DNA of 64,000 bases. Source: CBDBCU01 sp965203435 (lineage in GTDB: Bacteria; Chloroflexota; Dehalococcoidia; Lucifugimonadales; UBA3495). The position numbers and the translations under genes are program-made. A model generated the notes under the pieces. The model was not told the origin of the DNA, did not search any database, and saw nothing but the letters and a program-made list of their open reading frames with translations. This document shows, piece after piece, positions 8,092-16,730 of the stretch (the stretch's first letter is position 1; every line of letters starts with the position of its first letter). The stretch covers positions 1 through 64,000 of the forward strand of contig CBDBCU010000008.1 in assembly GCA_965203435.1 (NCBI GenBank), written 5' to 3'.

Positions 8092-9354
8092 GTGGTTGAC
8101 AACAGCCTGTCCCCCCACGGGGGAACGCTAATTGAACGGGTTGCGCCCCCGGAGGACGCCGGGCGGGCGGCCTTGGCCGCTAGGCCCCGGTTGCCGCTCC
8201 GGGATTCCCTGGCCCGGGAGGTCGTCAATCTGGCCTATGGGTTCTTTTCCCCCCTGGACGGCTTTATGGGCCGGGCCGACCTGGATTCGGTAGCCCGCCG
8301 GATGACTTTGTCCAGCGGCTATGTATGGAGCATTCCCCTCCTGCTGGATTTGTCTCCGGCGGAAGTGGCCCTGCTGGAATTGCAGCCCGGCAAAACCCTC
8401 CTGCTGACCTATCAGGAGCAGCCGCTGGCTACCCTGGAAGTCGCCGAAATCTATTCCTACGATAAGGAGTTTCTGGCCCGGCAGGTGTATGGTACGGCCG
8501 ACCCGGCCCATCCCGGCGTCCAACGCACCTACGCCTATCAAGACCGTTTCATCGCCGGTCCGATCACCCTGATTAACCCGCCGACGATTAACCCGCCCTT
8601 TGCCGACTTCTGGCAGACGCCGCGGCAGCTGCGGCAAACTTTGGCGGACCGCGGCTGGCAGCGGGTCGTAGCCCATCAGACCCGCAATGTTCCCCACGCC
8701 GGCCACGAATGGCTGATGAAAGGGGCTTTTCTGGCGGCGGACGCTGACGGGGTGCTGGTCAGCGCGGTTATCGGCGAAAAAAAGCCGGGAGACTATATCG
8801 ACGAGGCTATCCTGTTGACCCATAACCGCCTGCGGGAGGCCGGCTTTTTCCGGCCGGATACCCATTTGACCTCGACTCTGCTGTGGGATATGCGCTACGC
8901 CGGGCCGCGGGAGGCGGTCTTTCACGCCCTGGTGCGGAAAAACCTGGGCTGCACCCACCATATGTTCGGCCGCGACCATGCCGGCGTGGGCAACTATTAT
9001 GATACCTACGCCGCCCACCGCATTTTTGACGAGCTGCCCGACCTGGGCATTAAATCGGTGCTTACCCTGGAATGGTGGCACTGCCCGGCCTGCGGCGGCG
9101 TGGCCTACGAAGGCTTGTGCGGTCACCGGGAACAGAAACAGGATTTGGCCGGCACCTTGATCCGCAGCATTATTCAGGGCGGGGCGGAACCGGCCCCCAC
9201 TACCCTGCGCGCCGAAGTGCTGGCGGTAGTACGGGAGTGCGCCGATGAATACGGATTCGGGTCGCCTTTCGTGGGGGAGAATTACTTGGCGAACCGCGCC
9301 CCGGTACTGACGATGCCGGCTATGGATTGTAGCCGCGCCGCCGCCGTATCCTGA
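8092..9354 (+). CDS. sat: Sulfate adenylyltransferase (ATP sulfurylase)
   Basis: Interconverts ATP plus sulfate with adenosine 5'-phosphosulfate (APS) plus pyrophosphate. Active-site motifs are HQTRNVPHAGHE at 195-206 (Q-T-R-N and H-x-x-H) and GRDHAGVG at 293-300. C331, C334, C343 and H345 form a zinc-like cluster seen in the prokaryotic single-domain enzyme. No APS-kinase domain is fused. GTG 8092 is proposed as start because homologous sequence begins about there (SLSPHGG). An ATG at 8011 is in frame but only adds repeat-encoded residues. The gene precedes aprB and aprA, so it probably makes ATP from APS during sulfite oxidation, or activates sulfate. Confidence 0.93.
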   Translation: MVDNSLSPHGGTLIERVAPPEDAGRAALAARPRLPLRDSLAREVVNLAYGFFSPLDGFMGRADLDSVARRMTLSSGYVWSIPLLLDLSPAEVALLELQPGKTLLLTYQEQPLATLEVAEIYSYDKEFLARQVYGTADPAHPGVQRTYAYQDRFIAGPITLINPPTINPPFADFWQTPRQLRQTLADRGWQRVVAHQTRNVPHAGHEWLMKGAFLAADADGVLVSAVIGEKKPGDYIDEAILLTHNRLREAGFFRPDTHLTSTLLWDMRYAGPREAVFHALVRKNLGCTHHMFGRDHAGVGNYYDTYAAHRIFDELPDLGIKSVLTLEWWHCPACGGVAYEGLCGHREQKQDLAGTLIRSIIQGGAEPAPTTLRAEVLAVVRECADEYGFGSPFVGENYLANRAPVLTMPAMDCSRAAAVS

Positions 9355-9366
9355 ATCCCAATTCCG

Positions 9367-9398
9367 GCCCCCGTTGCCTTTGGGCGGGGGGCTTTTTT
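9367..9398 (+). terminator. Weak terminator/attenuator between sat and aprB
   Basis: GCCCCC pairs with GGGGGC (6 bp) around a 14-nt loop, followed by six T. It may lower aprBA transcription relative to sat. Confidence 0.55.
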
Positions 9399-9433
9399 CC
9401 AGCCGAAACCTTAACCCTGAACAGGAGGAGACC

Positions 9434-9889
9434 ATGCCAACCTTTGTGAACCCGAATGCCTGCGACGCCTGCGCCGGCGAACATCAGGGGCCGCTGTGCG
9501 TCTATATCTGCCCCAACGACCTGATGGCCCTGGATGCCGGCATCAACAAGGGTTTCAACCAGGAGCCGGAGCTATGCTCCGAGTGTTACGCCTGCGTCAA
9601 GCTCTGTCCCCAGGAGGCCATCCAGGTGCGGGGCTATTCCGACTTCATCCCCTTGGGGGCCTCGGTGCAGCCGCGCCGGGTGGAAAACGGCTTGACCTGG
9701 ACGGTGACTTTCCGCAACGGCAAGACGCTGGAGTTCACCTATCCCTCCCGCTCCCGGCCGGCCGGCAGCGTGGAACCCTATGCCAACTTTACCGAAAATC
9801 CGGCCGCCGACCTGAAAGGGCAGGGCTTGGCCGGGGAATCCCAATGGCTGGGCGTGCCGGCCCTGCCCACCCTGCAAACCGGAAATTAG
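9434..9889 (+). CDS. aprB: Adenylylsulfate reductase beta subunit AprB
   Basis: Iron-sulfur electron-transfer subunit of dissimilatory APS reductase. The 151-residue product carries two [4Fe-4S] cysteine sets: C10, C13, C22, C26 and C48, C51, C54, C58 (SECYACVKLCP). A beta-rich tail follows that would wrap around AprA. AGGAGGAG sits 5 nt before the ATG. It lies 16 nt upstream of aprA and downstream of sat. With AprA it would interconvert APS and sulfite plus AMP. The electron partner (for example a Qmo complex) is not in the window. Confidence 0.93.
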   Translation: MPTFVNPNACDACAGEHQGPLCVYICPNDLMALDAGINKGFNQEPELCSECYACVKLCPQEAIQVRGYSDFIPLGASVQPRRVENGLTWTVTFRNGKTLEFTYPSRSRPAGSVEPYANFTENPAADLKGQGLAGESQWLGVPALPTLQTGN

Positions 9890-9905
9890 AGGAGGCTTGC
9901 CTGAA

Positions 9906-11768
9906 ATGGCGCAACCGGTTACCGAAACTGTTGAGTGCGACATCCTGATTATCGGCGGCGGAATGTCCGGCTGCGGGGCCGCCTTCGAGGCCAAGTTCTG
10001 GGGCCAGGACCTGCGGGTGGTCGTCGCCGAAAAAGCCGTCATCGAACGCAGCGGCGCCACCGGCGAGGGCCTCTCCGCCATCAACTGCTATATGGGCCAG
10101 CGCTACGGCTGGAACACCCCGGAGGACTTTGTCCGCTATGTGGTCAACGATATGATGGGCCTGGCCCGGGAGGACCTGGTCTATGATGTAGGCCGCCATG
10201 TGGATTCCTCCGTCCATCTCCTGGAGGAGTGGGGCCTGCCCATCTGGAAAAAGGAGGACGGCAGCTACGAGCGCATCGGCCGCTGGCAGATTCCCATTCA
10301 CGGGGAATCGATCAAGCCGGTAACGGCCGAGCCGGCCCGCAAAGCCGTCGGCCCGGAAAACCTCTACGAGCGGGTTTCCATCACCCACCTGCTAACCGAC
10401 GCCAACGACCCGGAACGCATTGCCGGAGCCGTCGGTTTCGGCGTCCGGGAAAACAAGCTGTACCTGTTCAAGGCCAAGGCGGTCATCATCACCACCGGCG
10501 GGGCCTCCAATGTATTCCGCCCCCGGTCGGTCAACGAAGGCATCGGCCGCACCTGGTATTCGGTCTTTGCCACCGGCTCCGCCTACGGGCTGATGATTCC
10601 GGCCGGCGCGGAAATGACCCAGATGGAACACCGCTTTGTCCCCACCCGGTTCAAGGATGGCTACGGCCCGGTCGGGATGTGGTTTCAGTATTTCCACGCC
10701 CGGGTCACCAATGCCCTGGGCGAGGATTACACCGTTACCCGGGACGATGAACTGGACAAGTATCTGCCCTACGGCCGGGCTATTCCGACGCCCACGCCCC
10801 TCCGCAATCACCAGATGTTTCTGGATATTAAGGACGGCCGCGGCCCGATGTATATGCGGACCGAGGAGGCTATGCAGAAACTGGCCGGCGGCGATCCGGC
10901 CAAAATGGATCAGGTGCGGGCCGAAGCCTGGGAGGATTTTCTGGATATGACCATCGCCCAAGCCTTGACCTGGGCCTCCCAGAACATCGAGCCGGAAGTA
11001 ACCCCCTCCGAGGTGAACCTGGCCGAACCCTACATTATGGGTTCCCACTCCGGGGAAGCCGGGGCCTGGGTCAGCGGCCCGGAGGATTTGGCGCCGCCGG
11101 AATACTTCTGGGGCTACAACAAGATGACCACGATCCGGGGCTTGTTCGCCGCCGGAGACGGCGTCGGGGCCGCGCCGCACAAGTTTTCCAGCGGCTCCTT
11201 TACTGAGGGACGGCTGGCGGCCAAGGCGGCGGTCAACTTCCTGCGGGACAATGGCGGCGATAGCCCCACGATTAGCGCGGCCCAGGTGCAACAGCTGCAC
11301 GCCGCCATCTGGCAGCCGTTGGAAACCTTTGAGCGCTACAAGGGGGCCTCCACGGCGGAAAAGGTCAATCCCCACTACATCACCCCGTCGGATGCCCTGG
11401 TGCGGCTGCAAAAGATAATGGACGAATACGCCGGCGGCGCTTCGGCCTGGTACACCACCAACGGCCCGACGCTGGAACGGGGCATCCGCTTGATGGAAAT
11501 GCTGCGGGAGGATTTGCGGCATTTGGCGGCGCGCAATCGCCATGAACTGCTGCGCTGCTGGGAAGTGGCGCACCGGGCCTGGGTGGGCGAGGCTCACATG
11601 CGGCATCTGCTGCACCGCCAGGAAACCCGCTGGCCCGGCTACTACTACCGGGCCGACTATCCCAACCTGGACGATGAAAACTGGCGGGTATTCGTCAACT
11701 CCCGCTACGACGCCGCCCGGGATCAGTGGACGCTGCTGACCCGCCCCTACATCAACCTGGTAAAGTAG
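9906..11768 (+). CDS. aprA: Adenylylsulfate reductase alpha subunit AprA
   Basis: Catalytic FAD subunit, 620 residues, of the fumarate-reductase/succinate-dehydrogenase flavoprotein fold. The dinucleotide motif IIGGGMSGCGAAFEA is at about 15-29. Substrate-site candidates by family analogy are the Arg residues in EHRFVPTRFKDGYGP and the His in MGSHSGEAGAW. The FAD-binding end motif GLFAAGDGVG is present. A GAGGAGG site sits 10 nt before ATG 9906; an earlier in-frame TTG is too close to it. Co-transcribed with aprB. Direction (sulfite oxidation or sulfate reduction) is not settled by sequence alone. Confidence 0.94.
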   Translation: MAQPVTETVECDILIIGGGMSGCGAAFEAKFWGQDLRVVVAEKAVIERSGATGEGLSAINCYMGQRYGWNTPEDFVRYVVNDMMGLAREDLVYDVGRHVDSSVHLLEEWGLPIWKKEDGSYERIGRWQIPIHGESIKPVTAEPARKAVGPENLYERVSITHLLTDANDPERIAGAVGFGVRENKLYLFKAKAVIITTGGASNVFRPRSVNEGIGRTWYSVFATGSAYGLMIPAGAEMTQMEHRFVPTRFKDGYGPVGMWFQYFHARVTNALGEDYTVTRDDELDKYLPYGRAIPTPTPLRNHQMFLDIKDGRGPMYMRTEEAMQKLAGGDPAKMDQVRAEAWEDFLDMTIAQALTWASQNIEPEVTPSEVNLAEPYIMGSHSGEAGAWVSGPEDLAPPEYFWGYNKMTTIRGLFAAGDGVGAAPHKFSSGSFTEGRLAAKAAVNFLRDNGGDSPTISAAQVQQLHAAIWQPLETFERYKGASTAEKVNPHYITPSDALVRLQKIMDEYAGGASAWYTTNGPTLERGIRLMEMLREDLRHLAARNRHELLRCWEVAHRAWVGEAHMRHLLHRQETRWPGYYYRADYPNLDDENWRVFVNSRYDAARDQWTLLTRPYINLVK

Positions 11769-11823
11769 CGCGGCGGGGGAGGGGCGGCGGACAAAGGCTG
11801 CCCCTCTCAAACCGACTTATAAG

Positions 11824-11858
11824 GCCCCGGGCGTTGCGCCCGGGGCTTTTTGTTTTTT
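11824..11858 (+). terminator. Intrinsic terminator after aprA
   Basis: A 9-bp GCCCCGGGC/GCCCGGGGC hairpin is followed by five T, G and six T. Confidence 0.85.
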
Positions 11859-11910
11859 GAGGTGGGGCGGCGCCCTATCTACCGTCCTTCCCGCCCAAGG
11901 GGGGAAACGG

Positions 11911-12030
11911 ATTCAAACATGGATTAACAGGATAGACAGGATTCTATATCTGCCCGGAACGGTTATTGACCGTCAGTACCGTTCTAATCAGACAAAATAT
12001 CCTGTCTATCCTGTTAATCCATGTTTGAAT
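11911..12030. repeat. Family B element
   Basis: A 120-bp inverted element. Left arm attcaaacatggattaacag, right arm ctgttaatccatgtttgaat. The core holds ggttattgaccgtcagtacc. Confidence 0.9.
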
Positions 12031-12051
12031 CCGTCTCCCCCTTGCGTGGGA

Positions 12052-12081
12052 ATGACAGCAAAGCCCCATCCCGGTTATAAT
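12052..12081 (+). promoter_or_regulatory. Candidate promoter of rsmG
   Basis: ATGACA (12052-12057), 18-nt spacer, TATAAT (12076-12081). The -35 falls in a degenerate family A arm (gggaatgacag). Confidence 0.45.
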
Positions 12082-12162
12082 AGCCGCCCGGCAAAAGTCA
12101 AAAGCCGGGTACGGATGATGATAACCTTGCCCCCGGTCTAGTCGGGAAAGGAAACCTGTTTG

Positions 12163-12891
12163 ATGGCGGTTGGGCTGGAATTGCTGACCCAGGGCGCGGC
12201 GGAATTGGGCATTAGCCTGAGTCCGGCGCAGCGGGAGCAGTTTGCGGTCTATTATCGGGAATTGGCCGATTGGAATCAGCGGATGAACCTGACCTCGGTT
12301 ATTGACTATGCCGAGGTGCAGGTCAAGCATTTTCTGGATTCTTTGACCCTTATTCCGGCCCTGGGCGGCCCGCCGCCGGCCGGCTTGCGGGTGGTGGATG
12401 TGGGGGCCGGAGCCGGCTTTCCCGGCTTGCCGCTGAAACTGGCCTTTCCCCAGCTGCGGCTGGATCTGGTCGAAGCCACCGGCAAAAAAACCCGTTTCCT
12501 GGCCCACTTGACCGCCGCGCTGGAACTGCACGATGTGGCGGTGCATACCGGCCGGGCCGAGGAATTGGCCCATCGCCCGGAACTGCGCGCCGCCTTTGAC
12601 CTGGCCCTGGCCCGCGGCGTGGCAAAAATGCCCGCCCTGCTGGAATACACTTTGCCCTTTGTCCGCCGGGGAGGGCAAGTCGCCGCCTGGAAACACGCCG
12701 GCATCGATGCGGAATTGGCCGCCGCCCAGCCGGCCCTGCGAATCCTGGGCGGGCAATTCGGCCCCAGCTACCCGGTGACCCTGGCCGGCTTGACCGACCA
12801 GCGCCTAATCGTAACGGCCACCAAGATTAAACCCACCCCCGGCGCCTATCCCCGCCGGCCCGGAATGCCGGCCAAACAGCCTTTGAGGTGA
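12163..12891 (+). CDS. rsmG: 16S rRNA (guanine527-N7)-methyltransferase RsmG
   Basis: SAM-dependent methyltransferase of the 530 loop of 16S rRNA. The 242-residue product shows the GidB pattern: WNQRMNLTSV near 39-48, HFLDSL, the SAM loop VVDVGAGAGFPGLPLK at about 75-90, and ARGVAKMPALLEY. The ATG at 12163 follows GGAAAGGAAA; a TTG codon immediately upstream is ignored. The stop overlaps the first ATG of the next gene, so the two genes are translationally coupled. The short C-terminal extension is basic and Pro-rich. Confidence 0.92.
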   Translation: MAVGLELLTQGAAELGISLSPAQREQFAVYYRELADWNQRMNLTSVIDYAEVQVKHFLDSLTLIPALGGPPPAGLRVVDVGAGAGFPGLPLKLAFPQLRLDLVEATGKKTRFLAHLTAALELHDVAVHTGRAEELAHRPELRAAFDLALARGVAKMPALLEYTLPFVRRGGQVAAWKHAGIDAELAAAQPALRILGGQFGPSYPVTLAGLTDQRLIVTATKIKPTPGAYPRRPGMPAKQPLR

Positions 12892-14159
12892 TGATGTATC
12901 AGCGCTCCGTCCTGCCCAATCAACTGCGCGTGCTGACCGCCGCGATGCCCCATTCCCCCTCGGTGTCGGTAACCGTTTCCGTCGGCGCCGGCTCCCGCTA
13001 CGAACCGGCGGAACTGGCCGGCCTGTCCCATTTCCTGGAACATCTGCCCTTCAAGGGTACGGCTAACTGGCCGACGGCCCGCCAGGTCAGCGAGGCGGTG
13101 GAGGGCGTCGGCGGCGTTATGAACGCCAGCACCGACCGGGAAATCACCGTTTTCTGGTGCAAAGTGGCCCGGCTCCACTTTCCGCAAGCCCTGGCCGTTC
13201 TGCTGGATTTGCTGCGCCAGCCAATCCTGGATCCGGCGGAAATGGAAAAGGAGCGGGAAGTCATCCAAGAGGAACTGCGGATGACCTATGACTATCCCTC
13301 TGACCGGGCCGGGCTGCTGATCGACGAAATCCTGTGGCCGGAGCAGGCTATGGGGCGGGATGTGGGCGGCACGCCGGAGTCGGTGCACAACATCACTTTG
13401 GCCGCCGTGCGGGATTATATGGAACGGCAGTATAACCCGGCCAACACGGTTATCGCCGTAGCCGGCAACGTGGAACATAACGAAGTAGTCGATCTGATTG
13501 AGCAAGCCACGGCGGATTGGCAGCCGATAGCGGCCTTGGATTGGGAGCCGGTGGTGGATGGCAACGGCGGCGGGCCCTTGGCTCGAGTGGAGCGGAAACG
13601 CTGCGACCAGTCCCATGTGTGCCTGGGTTTGCCCGGCGTATCCCTGACCGACCCCGACCGCTATCCTTTGCTGCTGCTGAACGGCATCCTGGGCGACGGG
13701 ATGAGCAGCCGCCTGTTTCTGAACCTGCGGGAAAATCAGGGCCTGGCCTATGATGTCGCCAGTTCCCTGAGCCACTTTCGGGATTGCGGCTCCTTGGTAA
13801 TCTATTGCGGCGTGGAGCCGAAAAAGACCCGGGATGCCGTAGCGGCGGCGGTGCAGGAATTGGCGGGAATGCGCGACCCGGTGCCGGAGGCGGAATTGCA
13901 CAAGGCTAAAGAGTACGCCAAGGGCCGCCTGCTGCTGCGGATGGAGGATACCCGCGCCGTGGCCGCCTGGCTGGGGGCGCAGGAATTGCTGTTAGGGGAA
14001 GTCGCCACGGTGGCGGACACTGTAGCCAAGATTGACGCCGTCACCGCCGCCGATGTAACCCGGGCCGCGACCCGGCTGCTCGACCCGGCCCAGCTGCGCC
14101 TGGCGGTCGTCGGCCCCGGCGGCGGCGAAAAGACCTTGCAAAAGCTGCTGGCTTTTTAA
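12891..14159 (+). CDS. M16-family zinc metallopeptidase (processing-peptidase type)
   Basis: A 422-residue inverzincin. The inverted zinc motif HFLEH (H47, E50, H51) lies in the conserved context AGLSHFLEHLPFKGT. The third ligand is probably in the acidic EKEREVIQEEL segment. Two homologous halves are visible (peptidase plus non-catalytic half with GDGMSSRLFLNLRE). It resembles the bacterial counterpart of mitochondrial processing peptidase. Its role is unknown: peptide degradation, or precursor processing. Start ATG 12891 overlaps the rsmG stop; ATG 12894 is an equally good alternative. Confidence 0.88.
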   Translation: MMYQRSVLPNQLRVLTAAMPHSPSVSVTVSVGAGSRYEPAELAGLSHFLEHLPFKGTANWPTARQVSEAVEGVGGVMNASTDREITVFWCKVARLHFPQALAVLLDLLRQPILDPAEMEKEREVIQEELRMTYDYPSDRAGLLIDEILWPEQAMGRDVGGTPESVHNITLAAVRDYMERQYNPANTVIAVAGNVEHNEVVDLIEQATADWQPIAALDWEPVVDGNGGGPLARVERKRCDQSHVCLGLPGVSLTDPDRYPLLLLNGILGDGMSSRLFLNLRENQGLAYDVASSLSHFRDCGSLVIYCGVEPKKTRDAVAAAVQELAGMRDPVPEAELHKAKEYAKGRLLLRMEDTRAVAAWLGAQELLLGEVATVADTVAKIDAVTAADVTRAATRLLDPAQLRLAVVGPGGGEKTLQKLLAF

Positions 14160-14194
14160 TTTACGCCCTCCTACCGACATTCCCGGCCGCCCCC

Positions 14195-14295
14195 ACCGTC
14201 ATTCCCGCGTAAGCGGGAATCCCGCAGTTGCTTGCCAAGACTGCGGCATTATAAGGCAGTACCGTCGGGATTCCCGCTTACGCGGGAAGGACGGT
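14195..14295. repeat. Family A element, followed by extra right-arm fragments
   Basis: Complete 101-bp copy with core ttgccaagactgcggcatta. Right-arm remnants continue to about 14410, so the whole 14160-14427 interval is repeat-derived. Confidence 0.9.
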
Positions 14296-14427
14296 AGGGG
14301 GTAGCGGGAAGGACGGTTTCTATGCAATGGCGGCGGGATTCCCGCTTACGCGGGAATGACGGTAGAAAGGCCGCGGGAATGACGGTAAGAGAGGCCGCGG
14401 GAAGGACGGCAAGGCGGCGCCGGCAAT

Positions 14428-15891
14428 CTATCCCCCGCCGCCGCCCAGCCCCCGTTCCCGCAGCTTGGCTAGAAACTCCTCTTGGGTGCCGCTGCCTTTC
14501 AGGGCGTTGCAGGCATTGCACAGCAGCTGCAGGTTTTCCAAGTGGTCAGTGCCGCCCTTGACGACCGGGACGATATGATCCACCGTCATATTGCGGAAAG
14601 GGAACGCGATTTCGCACTTGCAAATCCCCTCGCATTGGCCGAAAAGGGTATGTTTCTGCGTCCGATAAGGGGGAATCTTACCCAGGTCGGTGCGCCGGGG
14701 AATATCGGTGCGATGGATGACGCTGAGGGAAAACAAGCCCAATTCCTGCCGCAGCCGCTGCCGTACCTGCACCAGGGCATTGGGCGATAGATCAATGCCG
14801 GCCCACTGGCGGCCCAGCTTTTCCGCGGCCACGCAAGCCGTAGCGCAGCCGCAAAAAGGATCCAACACCACATCCCCCGGATTGCTGGCGGCGTTGATTA
14901 TCCGTTCCAGCAAAGCCAGCGGCTTTTGCGTGGGATAGTGGGTGTTTTCTTTGGCGCTGGCCTGCACCGGCGGAATGTCGGAAAAGATGTCCTCCACCGC
15001 CGTGCCTTTGGTGGATTCCAGATAACGCTTTAAGGCCGGCTTGGTACCCCGTTCCGGCCAGTAAATCAGGCCGGCGGCATCCAATGCCTCGAGGCGGTCA
15101 TGGACGCCGGGATAAGCGTCCGGCCAGCCCGGGATCAACTCCCGTTGAATGATAAAGTCGTTCATCCCGCCTTTGGTCGGCGTCCGCCAGTGATTGCCCA
15201 CTAATCCCGGGTCAATGCCGCGCCAGGGTTTCCCGGATTCCCCGGCGCTGGTGCCCGAGGCGGTCAAACGGTCGGCCCGCCAATAGCCGATTTCATCCTG
15301 ATAGCGGTACTGCCGTTTCACATAATCCGGGTTATGGGCCAGGTAAGGGGTGTGCCAGGTGTAGCGGGCGCTCTTGGAATAGACCAGCAGCACATCGTGA
15401 ACCCGCCCGAACCGGCGGGCATCGGAACGGCCGGCGGTGCGTTTCCAGATGATTTCATTGCGGTAATTGGCCCGCCCGAAAAGGCAATCCATTACCGATT
15501 TCAGGTAGTGGTTGGCGGTGTCGTCGCAGTGCAGATAGATGGTGCCGGTGTCCTTGAGGATGCGGCGCAGTTCCAGCAGGCGGACCGCCATCATAATCAG
15601 ATAGCTTTTCATCGCCTTGCCGTGAACCTCCCCGGCGGCGTCAATGACCTTGTAGAGGGCCGGCTCCGATTCGGCCACTTCCCCGTGCCAGGCCAAGTCA
15701 ATGTCGCTGAGGGTCCAGGTATCCTTAAAGGCGGCTCCGGCGGCGGCGCCGCCAATGGGGGCGGCGTAGTCCCGGTTGGAATTAAAGGGCGGATCCAGGT
15801 AAATCAGGTCGGCGGAGTTGGCGTTCATCCCCCGCATAATATCCAGGTTGTCGCCGGTCCACAGGGTCTGGTTTTTCCAGTTCGGGGGCAT
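14428..15891 (-). CDS. DNA methyltransferase fused to a C-terminal HNH nuclease domain
   Basis: A 487-residue protein. The N-terminal part is a beta-class N4/N6 DNA methyltransferase: motif IV YLDPPFNSNRDY (31-42) precedes motif I-like DPFCGCATACVAAEKLG (about 345-361), the permuted order of this class. The C-terminus (about 415-487) has an HNH/McrA-like pattern, with CKCEIAF, the VDHIVPVVKGGTDHLEN core and LLCNACNALKG. One polypeptide could therefore modify and cleave DNA, or the HNH part may serve recognition. No separate endonuclease gene is adjacent. The target sequence is unknown. The gene is flanked by repeat elements on both sides. Confidence 0.85.
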   Translation of the reverse strand: MPPNWKNQTLWTGDNLDIMRGMNANSADLIYLDPPFNSNRDYAAPIGGAAAGAAFKDTWTLSDIDLAWHGEVAESEPALYKVIDAAGEVHGKAMKSYLIMMAVRLLELRRILKDTGTIYLHCDDTANHYLKSVMDCLFGRANYRNEIIWKRTAGRSDARRFGRVHDVLLVYSKSARYTWHTPYLAHNPDYVKRQYRYQDEIGYWRADRLTASGTSAGESGKPWRGIDPGLVGNHWRTPTKGGMNDFIIQRELIPGWPDAYPGVHDRLEALDAAGLIYWPERGTKPALKRYLESTKGTAVEDIFSDIPPVQASAKENTHYPTQKPLALLERIINAASNPGDVVLDPFCGCATACVAAEKLGRQWAGIDLSPNALVQVRQRLRQELGLFSLSVIHRTDIPRRTDLGKIPPYRTQKHTLFGQCEGICKCEIAFPFRNMTVDHIVPVVKGGTDHLENLQLLCNACNALKGSGTQEEFLAKLRERGLGGGGG

Positions 15892-15964
15892 AAGTTGCGG
15901 CCTGCCTTGTTTGCAAGATGGCTGCGGTTATGTTACCCTTCCCCCTGCCGAATTGCAATTTGTA

Positions 15965-16078
15965 TTAACATGGATATACAGGATTAACAGGATTTTGTGT
16001 CTGTATAGAAAGGTTGTTGACGGCCAGCACCGTTCTAATCAGATATAAAATCCTGTTAATCCTGTATATCCATGTTAA
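15965..16078. repeat. Family B element
   Basis: 114-bp copy. Arms ttaacatggatatacaggat and atcctgtatatccatgttaa, core with gttgacggccagcaccgttc. It abuts the CoxG start. Confidence 0.9.
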
Positions 16079-16092
16079 TTCCCGGGGGCGCT

Positions 16093-16533
16093 ATGGAAGT
16101 TTCCGCCACTTATCCCTTTGCCGCCGCGCCGGCGACGGTGTGGGCCGCCTTGACCGACCCGGCCGCCCTGCAACGCTGTATGCCCGGCTGCGAAAGCCTG
16201 GAATCCACCGGCGACGGCGAATATCAGGCGGTCGTCAACCTGGGCCTGGGCTTGATCCGCGGCCGCTACAACGCCAAAATCGCCATCCGGGACGCCCAAC
16301 CGCCGCACTCCTACCGCCTGGTGGTGGATGGCAGCGGCCCCCTGGGCTTTGCCCGCGGCGAGGCCACGGTGACTTTGACCGCCGATGACGGCAAAACCAC
16401 CGTGCAGGTGGTCAGCCAGGGCCAGGCCGGCGGCCCGGCGGCCCGCGTCGGCCAGCGGATGATGGAAAGCGCCGCCCGGGGGATGCTGGATAAGTTTTTC
16501 ACCAGCCTCCAAGCCGAAGTCAACCGGGTTTAA
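16093..16533 (+). CDS. CoxG-like SRPBCC-domain protein
   Basis: A 146-residue START/SRPBCC fold protein of the carbon-monoxide-dehydrogenase subunit G family. It opens with beta strand MEVSATYPFAAAPATVWAAL, then LTDPAALQRCMPGCESLE, the characteristic CoxG opening. The C-terminal helix is GMLDKFFTSLQAEV. CoxG proteins are linked to maturation or membrane recruitment of molybdenum hydroxylases, but no CoxLMS genes are here. Possible partners MoxR (42069) and VWA (43149) are 26 kb away. ATG 16093 is preferred over an ATG inside the adjacent family B arm. Both sides are family B elements. Confidence 0.82.
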   Translation: MEVSATYPFAAAPATVWAALTDPAALQRCMPGCESLESTGDGEYQAVVNLGLGLIRGRYNAKIAIRDAQPPHSYRLVVDGSGPLGFARGEATVTLTADDGKTTVQVVSQGQAGGPAARVGQRMMESAARGMLDKFFTSLQAEVNRV

Positions 16534-16652
16534 TTAACATGGATAGACCGGATAGACAGGATTCTTGTATCTGCCGGGAACGGTTATTGACGGTCAGTAC
16601 CGTTCTAATCCGACACAAGAATCCTGTCTATCCTGTCTATCCATGTTTGAAT
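16534..16652. repeat. Family B element
   Basis: About 119 bp. Arms attaacatggatagaccgga and atcctgtctatccatgtttg. It starts at the CoxG stop codon. Confidence 0.9.
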
Positions 16653-16661
16653 CAAACAAGG

Positions 16662-16690
16662 TTGCAATCCCCCGGGCGGCGTGTTACAGT
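16662..16690 (+). promoter_or_regulatory. Promoter of the tandem-Cache protein gene
   Basis: TTGCAA (16662-16667), 17-nt spacer, TACAGT (16685-16690), beginning 9 nt after a family B element. Confidence 0.5.
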
Positions 16691-16730
16691 GTTGAAAACT
16701 TGCCCATTTCCTTGACCCGCGGAGGCCCTA

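Noticed and set aside
12491..16653. tRNA gene from the gattcaaacatgg-type sequences
   Set aside because: These T-loop-like bases belong to family B arms; no cloverleaf could be drawn.
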